Source of the DNA: Rhodanobacter sp. FDAARGOS 1247
GTDB taxonomy: Bacteria > Pseudomonadota > Gammaproteobacteria > Xanthomonadales > Rhodanobacteraceae
DNA: 64,000 nt
Assembly: GCF_016889805.1 (NCBI RefSeq)
Contig: NZ_CP069535.1
Location: 992,001 to 1,056,000 of the forward strand
Direction of reading: 5' to 3'
Part shown: piece by piece, positions 9,437 to 17,761 of the stretch
How the letters are laid out: the number at the start of each line of letters is the position of its first letter
Numbering within the stretch: the stretch's first letter is position 1
Program-made: the position numbers and the translations under genes
The notes under the pieces: model-generated
Told to the model about the DNA's origin: nothing
Databases searched by the model: none
The model's input: the letters and a program-made list of their open reading frames with translations, nothing else

Positions 9437-9448
9437 TAGAATGGGCGG
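9437..9448 (+). promoter_or_regulatory. Candidate -10 element for leaderless nudE transcript
   Basis: TAGAAT ends only 6 bases before the nudE ATG, so transcription would begin at or next to the start codon. The surrounding 20 bases differ at one position from those in front of thyA (43348-43359). No good -35 box was found. Confidence 0.5.
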
Positions 9449-10006
9449 ATGCGCAAACTACCGATCATCCACGCGACCCGCGACGTCACCGACAGCCATT
9501 TCCTGCATGTGGAGCAGGTCGACCTGGAGTTTTCCAACGGCGAGCGCCGCACCTACGAGCGGCTGAAGGGAAGCGGCCTGGGTGCCGTCATCATCGTGCC
9601 GATGCTGGATGACGAGACGGTGCTGCTGGTGCGCGAATACGGCGGTGGCGTGGGACGCTACGAACTCGGCCTGCCCAAGGGCAGGCTGGACCAGGACGAG
9701 ACCGCCGAGCAGGGCGCCGAGCGCGAGCTGAAGGAGGAGATCGGCTACGGCGCGCACAAGCTGAAGATCCTGCACAACCTGTCGCTGTCGCCGTCGTACA
9801 TGACGCACATGGCGCACGTGGTGCTGGCCCAGGACCTGTATCCCGAAAAGCTGGTCGGCGACGAACCGGAGGAACTCGAAGTGGTGCCATGGAAGATGTC
9901 CGAACTGCACACCTTGCTCGGCCGTGACGACGTCACCGAGGGGCGCTCGATCGCCGCGCTGTTCATGGCCCGCGAATATCTTGCCGGAAGGTTCCGGAAA
10001 TCATGA
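9449..10006 (+). CDS. nudE: ADP compounds hydrolase NudE (Nudix)
   Basis: 185 aa Nudix hydrolase. The Nudix box GX5EX7REUXEEXGU is complete, from Gly in KGRLDQDET to ELKEEIGY. It resembles NudE, which cleaves ADP-ribose, Ap3A and NADH-type compounds; MRKLPIIHATRDVTDSHF and the later SPSYMTHMAHVVLAQDLYP fit that subgroup. The stop overlaps the cysQ start by 4 bases, so the two are coupled, both dealing with adenine nucleotide by-products. A TAGAAT box immediately upstream suggests a leaderless transcript. Confidence 0.9.
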   Translation: MRKLPIIHATRDVTDSHFLHVEQVDLEFSNGERRTYERLKGSGLGAVIIVPMLDDETVLLVREYGGGVGRYELGLPKGRLDQDETAEQGAERELKEEIGYGAHKLKILHNLSLSPSYMTHMAHVVLAQDLYPEKLVGDEPEELEVVPWKMSELHTLLGRDDVTEGRSIAALFMAREYLAGRFRKS

Positions 10007-10815
10007 GCATGCCGCCCGAACTGGCAAGGAAGATCGGCGTCATCGCACGCGCGGCGGGGGTGGCCATCCTGGATGTCTACCACGGCGACTTCGCGGTGCA
10101 GATGAAGGACGATGCGTCGCCGCTGACTGCCGCCGACCTCGCCGCCCAGCAGGCCATCATGGCGGGCCTGTCTGCGCTCGATGAGCAATGGCCGGTGCTG
10201 TCGGAGGAAGCCAGCGCGCGGCCGTGGTCCGAACGCCAGCAGTGGTCGCGCTACTGGCTGGTCGATCCGCTTGATGGCACTCGCGAGTTCGTCAAGCGCA
10301 ACGGCGAATTCACCGTCAACATCGCCCTGATCGACGATCGCCGCAGCGTGCTCGGCGTCGTGCTGGCGCCGGTGACCGGCGAGCTGTACGTCGCCGCGCA
10401 AGGCCAGGGCGCCTGGCTGCAGACACAGGCGGACGGCGCATGGCAGCGCATTCACGCACGGGCGCTGGCGCAGCCGCCGACGGTGGCCGGCAGCCGCTCG
10501 CACGGCGGTGCGCAGGGCGAGGTGCTGCAACGCCTGATCGGCGACGACTACCGGATGGTGCCGCTGGGCTCGTCGCTGAAGTTCTGCCTGATCGCGCGCG
10601 GTGATGCGGACGTCTATCTGCGCCTGGGCCCCACCAGCGAATGGGACACCGCGGCGGCACAATGCGTGCTCGACGAGGCCGGCGGCGCCGTGCTGGATCT
10701 GGCCGGCCAGCCGTTCCGCTACAACCGGGGCGAATCGCTGCTGAATCCGGAGTTCATCGCGGTGGGCGATCGTGCGATCGACTGGGCCGCACGGCTGCTC
10801 AAAGGCGAGGAGTGA
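10003..10815 (+). CDS. cysQ: 3'(2'),5'-bisphosphate nucleotidase CysQ
   Basis: 270 aa member of the IMPase superfamily that dephosphorylates PAP/PAPS, the by-products of sulfate assimilation. Metal-binding motifs: SEEAS, YWLVDPLDGTREFVKRNGE (the REF variant is typical of CysQ) and SEWDTAAAQCVL. LGSSLKFCLIARGDADVY is also characteristic. It is translationally coupled to nudE through a 4-base overlap. It is distinct from the HisN-like member two genes upstream. Confidence 0.93.
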   Translation: MSMPPELARKIGVIARAAGVAILDVYHGDFAVQMKDDASPLTAADLAAQQAIMAGLSALDEQWPVLSEEASARPWSERQQWSRYWLVDPLDGTREFVKRNGEFTVNIALIDDRRSVLGVVLAPVTGELYVAAQGQGAWLQTQADGAWQRIHARALAQPPTVAGSRSHGGAQGEVLQRLIGDDYRMVPLGSSLKFCLIARGDADVYLRLGPTSEWDTAAAQCVLDEAGGAVLDLAGQPFRYNRGESLLNPEFIAVGDRAIDWAARLLKGEE

Positions 10816-10920
10816 ATGAAAAGGAGCGAGTAGCGAGAGGGGTTCACTCCATCCCGCTCCCTCACGCCGGCTTCTTGGCTTTCTCTCACTCATCACTCCT
10901 CTCCACTCACTTTTCATCTC
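10815..10920. repeat. Long imperfect inverted repeat between cysQ and mazG
   Basis: The left arm (about 10815-10841, AATGAAAAGGAGCGAGTAGC and following bases) is partly the reverse complement of the right arm (about 10895-10920, ending CACTTTTCATCTC). The two arms could fold into one long stem with the intervening 50 bases as a pyrimidine-rich loop. The right arm abuts the mazG start. Confidence 0.6.
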
Positions 10921-11724
10921 ATGACCAAACACGGCCTCGATGATCTGCTAGGCATCATGGCGCGCCTGCGCGATCCGCAGAAAGGCTGTCCGTGGGATGT
11001 GCAACAGGACTTTTCCTCGATCGCGGCCTATACCATCGAGGAGGCCTACGAGGTCGCCGATGCGATCGATCGGCAGGACTGGACCGACCTTTGCGACGAA
11101 CTCGGCGACCTGCTGCTGCAGGTGGTTTTCCACGCCCAGATGGCCTCCGAGCGCGGCCTGTTCGAGTTCGCCGACGTGGCCCACGCGATCAGCGCGAAGA
11201 TGCTGCGCCGCCACCCCCACGTGTTCGGCGACACGCGCTACGCCGACCTCACCGAGCAGATGCAGGCGTGGGAGCAGATCAAGTCGGCCGAACGCGCGGC
11301 GAAAGGCGCGTCGATGGACGACAGTGCGCTGGCCGGCATCTCGACGGGCCTGCCGGAGTGGAAGCGCGCCTACAAGCTTCAGCAGCGCGCTGCCGCCACC
11401 GGCTTCGAATGGCCGGGCCCCGAGCCGGTGCTGGAGAAGCTGGCCGAGGAAGTGGAAGAGGTGCGGGTCGAATTCGCCAACGGCGCCGATCCGGCGCGCC
11501 TGCAGGATGAAATCGGCGACGTGCTGTTCGTGATGGTGAACCTGGCGCGCCACGCCGGCGTCGACTTCTCGCAGGCGCTGCGGCATGCCAACGCAAAGTT
11601 CGAGCGCCGGTTCCGGCAGATGGAACAGCTGGCCGCTGCCGAGGGCACGGCGTTCGCCGAGCGCACGCTCGATGAACAGGAGCAACTGTGGCAGCGCGCC
11701 AAGCAGGCCGAGCGGGCATCCTGA
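10921..11724 (+). CDS. mazG: Nucleoside triphosphate pyrophosphohydrolase MazG
   Basis: 267 aa with two tandem MazG folds. The first has CPWDVQQDFSSIAAYTIEEA and the metal motif EEAYEV...DELGDLLLQ; the second has EEVEEVRVE...DEIGDVLFVMVN. MazG hydrolyses (d)NTPs to monophosphates and can lower ppGpp under stress. Both ExxE...ExxD metal sets are visible. There is no clear ribosome-binding site; the region just upstream is the right arm of an inverted repeat. Confidence 0.95.
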   Translation: MTKHGLDDLLGIMARLRDPQKGCPWDVQQDFSSIAAYTIEEAYEVADAIDRQDWTDLCDELGDLLLQVVFHAQMASERGLFEFADVAHAISAKMLRRHPHVFGDTRYADLTEQMQAWEQIKSAERAAKGASMDDSALAGISTGLPEWKRAYKLQQRAAATGFEWPGPEPVLEKLAEEVEEVRVEFANGADPARLQDEIGDVLFVMVNLARHAGVDFSQALRHANAKFERRFRQMEQLAAAEGTAFAERTLDEQEQLWQRAKQAERAS

Positions 11725-11726
11725 AA

Positions 11727-11754
11727 CGGCGCGACGGCCGAAACCATCGCGCCG
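11727..11754. terminator. Hairpin between convergent mazG and exported-protein gene
   Basis: CGGCGCGA (11727-11734) pairs exactly with TCGCGCCG (11747-11754) across a 12-base loop, directly after the mazG stop. There is no T tract, so it may be only a weak terminator. Confidence 0.45.
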
Positions 11755-11777
11755 CCCGTTCCTCGCCTCGGCGGAAC

Positions 11778-12287
11778 CTACCTGGCCGCGGGGGCGGCCT
11801 GGCCGGCACGCTGCTGCCAGGCAGCGCGCATCTTCTCGTGCTCGGCACGCATCTTCGCCTCGTTGGCCAGGTTTTCATCCAGCCCCTTGCGCAGGGTGGC
11901 GATCGCCTGATCCACGTTCGCCGGCTGCGCCTGCAGGCGAGCCAGGCGCTGGTAGACGTAGTCACGCACCTGCGGGTCCTGCGACTTGGCCAGCACGTCG
12001 TTGTAGACCGCGGCCATCTCCTTGCCGCGGCCGGCCTGCGTGTACAGCCGTTCCAGCGCATGCAGGTCGCCGATCACCCCGTCGTGCCCGCGGCCGTGCC
12101 CGCGATCGAAGCCGTGCGAGCGCATGTGCATGCGCATCGCATCGCCATGGTCGCCCGGGAGGACGTGCATGGACTTGCCCGTTTTGGCGGGCGGTGCCGG
12201 CGGCGGCGTATTCTGGGCCATCACGAAGGTGGCCGATCCGGCGATCATCAGGGCCAGCGTGGAAGCGAGCAGGGTCTTGCGATGCAT
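11778..12287 (-). CDS. Exported His/Met-rich protein of unknown function
   Basis: 169 aa from the ATG at 12287, preceded by GGAGA at a good distance; the longer upstream frame is antisense to the neighbouring gene. Residues 1-24 form a signal peptide ending FVMAQ. Residues 40-70 are rich in His, Met and Gly (MRMHMRSHGFDRGHGRGHDG), as in metal-binding or disordered periplasmic segments. The C-terminal half is helical and TPR-like (YQRLARLQAQPANVDQAIA). I do not recognise a family. It is divergent from the next gene, 150 bases away. Confidence 0.75.
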   Translation of the reverse strand: MHRKTLLASTLALMIAGSATFVMAQNTPPPAPPAKTGKSMHVLPGDHGDAMRMHMRSHGFDRGHGRGHDGVIGDLHALERLYTQAGRGKEMAAVYNDVLAKSQDPQVRDYVYQRLARLQAQPANVDQAIATLRKGLDENLANEAKMRAEHEKMRAAWQQRAGQAAPAAR

Positions 12288-12437
12288 GGTCTGTCTCCGT
12301 GATGGGTACACAGCAGGAACGCGGCGGGGCGGCACGGGTTGACCGGCGCGCTCGTGTCGCCCGCTTGCAACCCTTTGGCGGGCAGCGGCATCCCAACCGG
12401 TGTCGACCCACCGCGTCCATCCCTCAAGGAGAGTTCC

Positions 12438-13223
12438 ATGCGCCGTATTCTCACCGCAGCCCTGCTGCTCGCCCCGTTCGCCTGCTTCGCCGCCAGCCCC
12501 TGCAAATATGAGGCGCCGCGCAACCTGCAGCTGGACCTGGCCGGCGTGCACGGCGTCCAGATCGACGTGCACAGCCAGGATCTGCACCTGACCGGCAGCG
12601 ACGGCAACAAGGGGCTGACCCTGACCGGCCGCGCCTGTGCATCGAGCCAGGCGGTGCTGGACAAGTTGCAGGTCACCCAGCGCCGCGACGGCGACCAGTT
12701 GCTCATCGACATCGGTGGCGATGGCGGCGGCTTCACCTTCAACCTGTTCGGCGGCGACTCCTATGCCAGTCTCGAAGTCACCATGCAGTTGCCCGCCAAC
12801 CTGCCGGTGACCTTGCGCGTCGGCTCCGGTGACGCCGACGTGACCGGCGTGCAACAGCTGCAGGCCAGCGTGGGCTCGGGCGACCTGCACGTGCGCCAGC
12901 TGTCGGGCAAGCTCGGCGCCAGCGTGGGTTCGGGCGATGTCGACGCCACCGACATCGGCAGCCTCGACCTGGGCTCGGTCGGCTCCGGCGATTTCAAGGC
13001 CGAGGGCGTCAAGGGCGATGCCCGCATCGGCAGCATCGGTTCGGGCGATGTCACCCTGCGCCAGGTCGGTGGCAGCGTGCGCGCCGACACGCTGGGCTCC
13101 GGCGACCTCGACGTCAGCGATGTGGGTGGCGACTTCAACCTGGGCGCCAAGGGCAGTGGCGACGTCAACCACTCGGGCGTGAAGGGCAAGGTCAGCGTGC
13201 CGCACGACAACGACGACGACTGA
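12438..13223 (+). CDS. Exported GSGD-repeat beta-solenoid protein (DUF4097/DUF2807-like)
   Basis: 261 aa from the ATG at 12438, which has an AAGGAGAG ribosome-binding site. A signal peptide (residues 1-18, ending CFAAS) is followed by a beta-rich domain and then about seven copies of a 17-19-residue repeat containing GSGD (VGSGDADVTGV, VGSGDLHVRQL, VGSGDVDATDI and so on). Such regular repeats give a right-handed beta solenoid in putative autotransporter/adhesin-head families of the DUF4097/DUF2807 type. The function of these families is largely unknown. The gene ends 9 bases from a convergent transporter gene. Confidence 0.8.
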   Translation: MRRILTAALLLAPFACFAASPCKYEAPRNLQLDLAGVHGVQIDVHSQDLHLTGSDGNKGLTLTGRACASSQAVLDKLQVTQRRDGDQLLIDIGGDGGGFTFNLFGGDSYASLEVTMQLPANLPVTLRVGSGDADVTGVQQLQASVGSGDLHVRQLSGKLGASVGSGDVDATDIGSLDLGSVGSGDFKAEGVKGDARIGSIGSGDVTLRQVGGSVRADTLGSGDLDVSDVGGDFNLGAKGSGDVNHSGVKGKVSVPHDNDDD

Positions 13224-13232
13224 TCGGGCCGG

Positions 13233-14372
13233 TCAGCCCAGCCAGCGCCACGCCAGGTAGGCCAGCGGCGCACAGATCAGCAGGAACGGTATCGAGACCC
13301 GGTGCAGCAGCCGCAGCCCCTGCGGCTGCTTCGCCAGGCGCAGGGCGATCAGGTTGGCCAGCGAACCGATCGCCACGCCAAAGCCGCCCACGTTCACCGC
13401 GACCGCCAGCGCGATCGGGTCCGCCGTACGCTCAAGCAGCAGCACCGTCGCCGGCACGTTGCTGATCAGCTGGGCGGCGACGATGCCGCTGGCATACAGG
13501 GTCAGCGGATGATCGAGGTCGAGCCGGTCCAGCGCCTGCTGCACCAGCGGCAGGCTGGAAAAATGGCCGAGCCCGACGAAGATGGCGGCGAAGGTGGCCA
13601 GCAGCAGCCAGTCGATCCGCAGCAGGCTGGACCGCGCCAGCAGCGCATACGACAGCAGCAACAGCCCGGCCCCCAGCGGCGCCTGGCCGTATTCCATGGC
13701 GATCACCATGCCGACCAGGGCGGCCATCGACCACGCGCCCAGCCGCGCCGACATCACGGCGCCGTCGATCCGGTGCGGGTTCAACGCCACGCGGTCGCGC
13801 GGCAGCCACAGCCAGGCGAATCCGGCGACCAGCACCAGCATCACCATCGCCGCCGGCAGCATCGCCGCGGCGAAGTGCAGGAACGGCAGCTTCGAGTGCT
13901 GCCACAACAGCAGGTTCTGCGGATTGCCGATCGGGCTTAGGGTGGAGCCTGCATTCACCGCCAGGGCTTCCAGCACCACCATGCGCAGCACCGGCAAATT
14001 CGAAACGCTGCCGATCGCCAGGGTCAGCGGCACGATCAGGAACAGGCTCACGTCATTGGTCAGCACCATCGACAGCAGCGCCGTCGCCACCACCAGCAAC
14101 AGGCCCAGGCTGCGCAGCGAATGCGCGCGCGCCACTACGGCCACGGCGGCATGCTGCACCAGGCCGCTGTCGCGGATGCCCTGGATCGCGATCAGCAGGC
14201 CGGTGAGGCCCGCCAGCGTGGGCAGCTGCAGCCAGTGCCGATAGCGGCCCGGTGGCTGCGGATCGAAGATCGCCAGCGCGATGGCCAGCACCGCGAACAG
14301 GCACAGCAGCCACTCGTCCGCGAGGCGCTGGCGCAGGGTTGCAGTCGTCGGCGGCGTCGGGCGGGAGGGCAT
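13233..14372 (-). CDS. SLC13/ArsB-NhaD-like membrane transporter
   Basis: 379 aa from the ATG at 14372. About ten hydrophobic membrane segments. The pair of signature loops MVLTNDVSLFLIVPL and SPIGNPQNLLLWQ, with a later ISNVPATVLLLE, is characteristic of the ion-transporter superfamily that includes DASS/CitM and ArsB permeases. The substrate could be a dicarboxylate, citrate or another anion; the sequence does not say. Monocistronic between two unrelated units. Confidence 0.82.
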   Translation of the reverse strand: MPSRPTPPTTATLRQRLADEWLLCLFAVLAIALAIFDPQPPGRYRHWLQLPTLAGLTGLLIAIQGIRDSGLVQHAAVAVVARAHSLRSLGLLLVVATALLSMVLTNDVSLFLIVPLTLAIGSVSNLPVLRMVVLEALAVNAGSTLSPIGNPQNLLLWQHSKLPFLHFAAAMLPAAMVMLVLVAGFAWLWLPRDRVALNPHRIDGAVMSARLGAWSMAALVGMVIAMEYGQAPLGAGLLLLSYALLARSSLLRIDWLLLATFAAIFVGLGHFSSLPLVQQALDRLDLDHPLTLYASGIVAAQLISNVPATVLLLERTADPIALAVAVNVGGFGVAIGSLANLIALRLAKQPQGLRLLHRVSIPFLLICAPLAYLAWRWLG

Positions 14373-14499
14373 CGGCGCAACTCTATCAGTCGCGCCGGGC
14401 GTTCCGTTCAGAGCCTGCGAGGAAAACCTCTTCCGTTGGTTTCTTCCATCGCACGTCCGGTCCATGTCCGGCCTGGGAGGTTGAAAGACTCACAGCCGC

Positions 14500-16977
14500 T
14501 CACCCCTCGCGCAGCAGGCGCATCGGCGGCGTGCGGCTGACCTTGCGGGTGCCGGCCAGCCCCAGCAGCATCACCACGAAGGCCGCGAGCAGCGCCGCCA
14601 GTGCCAGTGGTGCGAACGGCGGCACGAAGCCCTCGATATGGAACACGGCCTGGCCCAGCCACAGGCCGGCTCCCGCTGCGCCGAACGCGGCGGTCAGCCC
14701 GGCCACCAGGCCGAGCAAGGCGAATTCGCAGGCGGCAGCCACGCGCAATTGCCCCCGACGGGCGCCCAGCGTGCGCAGCAGCGCGGCTTCGTGGCGTCTT
14801 TCCGCCGCGCTGGAGGCGAGCGCCGCGATCAGCACCAGCGCACCGGCGAGCAGGCTGAAGCCGAGAATCCAGCGCACCGCATTGCCGACCCGCTCGATGA
14901 TCTCGCGCACCCGATCGAGCAGCGCATCGACGTCGACCAGACTGAGGTTCGGATAGTCGCGCGACAGCTGCGCCAGCTGCGTGGCATGGCCGCGGGCAAG
15001 GTGGAAGCTGGCCAGCCAGCTGTGCGGCAGGTCGCCCACGTGGGCCGGATCGAGCAGCAGGAAGAAGTTGACCCGGAACGAACTCCAGTCCACCTTGCGC
15101 ACGCTGCTGACGGTGGCGTCGATGCGGCCTTCGCCGACGTCGAAACTCATCGTGTCGCCCGGCTTCAGGGCGAACATGTCGCGCCACATGGTGTCGATCG
15201 AGACCTCGGCCCGCGCCGGATGCGCGCCCTGCCATTGGCCGGCGACCACCTCGTTCGCCGGTGGCAGCTCGGCCGACCAGGACAGGCGCAGCTGGCGGTC
15301 GACCCATTCTTTCGCGCGCGGGTCCTCGAAGTGCAACTGGTCAATCGGTCGTCCGTTGATCGCGGTGAGCTTGCCCACGGCCAGCGGCAGCATGTTCAGC
15401 TGATCGCCGCCCGTCGCGGCCAGCGATTGCGCGAAACCCGGGCGCTGGTCGTCCTGCAGGTTCAGCGCGAACCAGTTCGGCGCGTCCGCCGGCAACTCCT
15501 GACGCCAGCCCTGCAGCAGCGAGGGCGCGACCACGGCCAGCAACAGCAGCGCGCACAACCCCAGGCTGAGCGCGGTGGCCTGGATCACGCTCAGCGCGGG
15601 GCGCCGCGCCAGCGCGGCCAGACCCAGGCGCAAGGCCGGATGCGCGCCGGGGGCGATGCGGCGGGCCAGCCACAGCAGCGCGCCGGAAAGCAGCGCCGCG
15701 ATCAGCGCCACGCCGAGCAGGCTGGCGGCGAGGATGCCGGCCAGCTGCAGCGAGCTGCTCTGGCTCCAGATCAGGCCCAGCGCCACCAACAGCGGAATCA
15801 GGTACAGCGCATCGAAGCGGCGCACCCGTCGCTGCAGGCTCTGGCGGAACACCGCCACCGGCGGCACCTCGGCCAGCCGCGCCAGCGGTGGCAGGGCGAA
15901 GCCGACCAGCACGGCGATCCCCATCGCCGCGGCGGCGAATGCCGGCAGCAACGGCAGCAGGGTCGGCACGTTGCCGAACAGCTGGCTGGCCAGCAGCCAG
16001 GCCAGCTGCGACAGCCCCAGCGCCAGCACGATGCCCAGTGAAGTTGCCGGCACGGCCAGGGCGGCAAGCGTGCCCAGCAGCAGTGCCAGCACGCGCCGTC
16101 GCGGCGTGCCCAGGGCGCGCAGCAGGGCGACTTCGGCGGTCTTGCGACGGGCGTAGCGCTGCGCCGACAGCGCGATCGCGATGCCCGCCAGCAGCGCCGA
16201 GAGCAGGGCGGTCAGGCGCAGGAAGGCACCGGCACGGTCGAAGGCGCTGCGCATGCGTTCCTGGGTCTGCTCGGGCGTGATCAGTTGCGCGCCCTGCGGC
16301 AGGCCGGTCGACTGCGTCCAGTCACGCCAGCGTTGCACGGCCGTGGGCGTGCCGGCCAGCAGCAGGCGATGACGGGCGCGACTGCCGACGCCGAGCAGGC
16401 CGGCCTGTTCGGCATCGGCCAGGTTCATCAGGGCGCGCGGCGCCAGCGCCAGCAGCTCGCCGCCATCGGGCTGGCGGATCAGTTCGGCGGCGATGGTCAG
16501 TTCGCGGCCGCCCAGCTGCAGCGGCTGGCCGACCTTCAGATTCAGTGCGACAAGGGCGCGATGGTCGAGATAGACCTCGCCACTGGCCGGTCCGCCGCTG
16601 CGGCGCTCCGCGGTGCCGCCCAGTTCCAGCGTGCCTCGCAGGGGATAGGCCGCATCGACCGCCTGCACGTCGAGCAACTGGGCCTGTTCGTGGGCGAACG
16701 CCACGCTGGGAAAACTGGCGGTGCGGGACAGCGACAAGCCGTCTGCACGCGCCTGCTCGGCGTAGGTCGCCGGCAAGGCCTGTGGCGAAGAGATGCCCAG
16801 GTCGCCGCCGATCAGTTCGGCCGCGCTGGCCAGCATGCCGCGTTCGATCCGCGTGGCCAGGGTGGCGACCACGCCGAGCGCGACCACGGCCAGCACCAGC
16901 GACGCGGCCAGCGTGCGCAGCTCGGGCAGATGCCATTCGCGGCGCAGGCTGCGCAGGGACAGGCGCAACAGGTTCAT
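14500..16977 (-). CDS. ABC transporter permease, YbbP/FtsX-MacB type
   Basis: 825 aa from the ATG at 16977 (MNLLRLSLRSLRREWHLPEL). One N-terminal membrane segment is followed by a large periplasmic domain, a central membrane block with the FtsX-type sequence VALLRALGTPRRRV, and a second such block near the C terminus (AALLRTLGARRGQLRV). This duplicated FtsX layout and length match E. coli YbbP (about 804 aa). Together with the downstream-strand ATPase it should form an inner-membrane machine, possibly exporting or extracting lipids, as proposed for YbbAP-TesA. Gene order ATPase then permease on the minus strand. Confidence 0.88.
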   Translation of the reverse strand: MNLLRLSLRSLRREWHLPELRTLAASLVLAVVALGVVATLATRIERGMLASAAELIGGDLGISSPQALPATYAEQARADGLSLSRTASFPSVAFAHEQAQLLDVQAVDAAYPLRGTLELGGTAERRSGGPASGEVYLDHRALVALNLKVGQPLQLGGRELTIAAELIRQPDGGELLALAPRALMNLADAEQAGLLGVGSRARHRLLLAGTPTAVQRWRDWTQSTGLPQGAQLITPEQTQERMRSAFDRAGAFLRLTALLSALLAGIAIALSAQRYARRKTAEVALLRALGTPRRRVLALLLGTLAALAVPATSLGIVLALGLSQLAWLLASQLFGNVPTLLPLLPAFAAAAMGIAVLVGFALPPLARLAEVPPVAVFRQSLQRRVRRFDALYLIPLLVALGLIWSQSSSLQLAGILAASLLGVALIAALLSGALLWLARRIAPGAHPALRLGLAALARRPALSVIQATALSLGLCALLLLAVVAPSLLQGWRQELPADAPNWFALNLQDDQRPGFAQSLAATGGDQLNMLPLAVGKLTAINGRPIDQLHFEDPRAKEWVDRQLRLSWSAELPPANEVVAGQWQGAHPARAEVSIDTMWRDMFALKPGDTMSFDVGEGRIDATVSSVRKVDWSSFRVNFFLLLDPAHVGDLPHSWLASFHLARGHATQLAQLSRDYPNLSLVDVDALLDRVREIIERVGNAVRWILGFSLLAGALVLIAALASSAAERRHEAALLRTLGARRGQLRVAAACEFALLGLVAGLTAAFGAAGAGLWLGQAVFHIEGFVPPFAPLALAALLAAFVVMLLGLAGTRKVSRTPPMRLLREG

Positions 16978-16984
16978 GGGCGAG

Positions 16985-17046
16985 CACCCCACCCCAACCT
17001 TCCCCTGCGACCGCAGGAAGTCCCTTTGGGGCGCGCAGGGGAGGGA
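16985..17046. repeat. C/G-rich hairpin repeat (family B), between ABC genes
   Basis: CACCCCACCCCAACCTTCCC opens the element, and CCTTCCCCTGCG near 17000 pairs imperfectly with CGCAGGGGAGGG ending near 17046. The same CCCCACCCCAACC plus CCCCTGC...GCAGGGGAGGG design recurs at 26647, 42175 and, inverted, at 51039. It separates the ATPase and permease genes. Confidence 0.75.
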
Positions 17047-17062
17047 GCAAAGCCGATGCCGT

Positions 17063-17761
17063 TCATGCGGCTTCTCCGGAGGTGGCCAGTACGCGCCCTT
17101 CCTCCAGCTCGATGCGCCGATCGCAGCGAGCGGCCAGGGTGGCGTCATGGGTGACCAGCACCAGGGTGGTTTGGTGGCCGCGGTTCAGGGCGAACAGCAG
17201 GTCGCAGATGTGGTGGCCGGTGCGCTGGTCGAGGTTGCCGGTGGGTTCGTCGGCGAACAGCACGCGGGGGCGGTGGACGAAGGCGCGGGCGATCGCCACG
17301 CGCTGCTGCTCGCCGCCGGAGAGCTGGGCCGGGTAGTGCCGGCGGCGCGAGCCCAGTCCCACCGCTTCCAGCGCGTCGCGGGCGCGGGCGCGCGCGTCGC
17401 TGCTGCCCTCCAGCTCCAGCGGCAGCATCACGTTTTCCTCGGCGGTCAGCGCCGGCAGCAGATGAAACGACTGGAACACGAAGCCGACCAGCCGTCGGCG
17501 CAGGTCGGCGCGGGCCTCCTCGTCCAGCGTCTGCAGCGCATGGCCGTCCAGCACGATGCCGCCGCTGTTCGGCGTATCCAGGCCGGCCAGCAGGCCGAGC
17601 AGGGTGGTCTTGCCGGAACCGGAGGCGCCCACGATGGCGAAACTTTCGCCGGGGCGGATCTGCAGGCTGACCTTGTCGAGGATGTCCAGCCTTCCCTCGG
17701 GGCCATCGACCGACTTGCTAACATCATGGGCTTCAAGCAGCGGTCGGGAAGAATCACTCAT
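17063..17761 (-). CDS. ybbA: ABC transporter ATP-binding protein, YbbA-like
   Basis: 232 aa from the ATG at 17761. Walker A GASGSGKTT, Q loop VFQSFHLLP, signature LSGGEQQRVAIARAF, Walker B VLFADEPTGNLD and the switch His in VTHD are all intact. The sequence is of the LolD/MacB-type subfamily. The start codon overlaps that of tesA on the other strand by two bases (CATG), the same divergent arrangement as E. coli ybbA-tesA. It would power the YbbP-like permease encoded downstream. Confidence 0.9.
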   Translation of the reverse strand: MSDSSRPLLEAHDVSKSVDGPEGRLDILDKVSLQIRPGESFAIVGASGSGKTTLLGLLAGLDTPNSGGIVLDGHALQTLDEEARADLRRRLVGFVFQSFHLLPALTAEENVMLPLELEGSSDARARARDALEAVGLGSRRRHYPAQLSGGEQQRVAIARAFVHRPRVLFADEPTGNLDQRTGHHICDLLFALNRGHQTTLVLVTHDATLAARCDRRIELEEGRVLATSGEAA

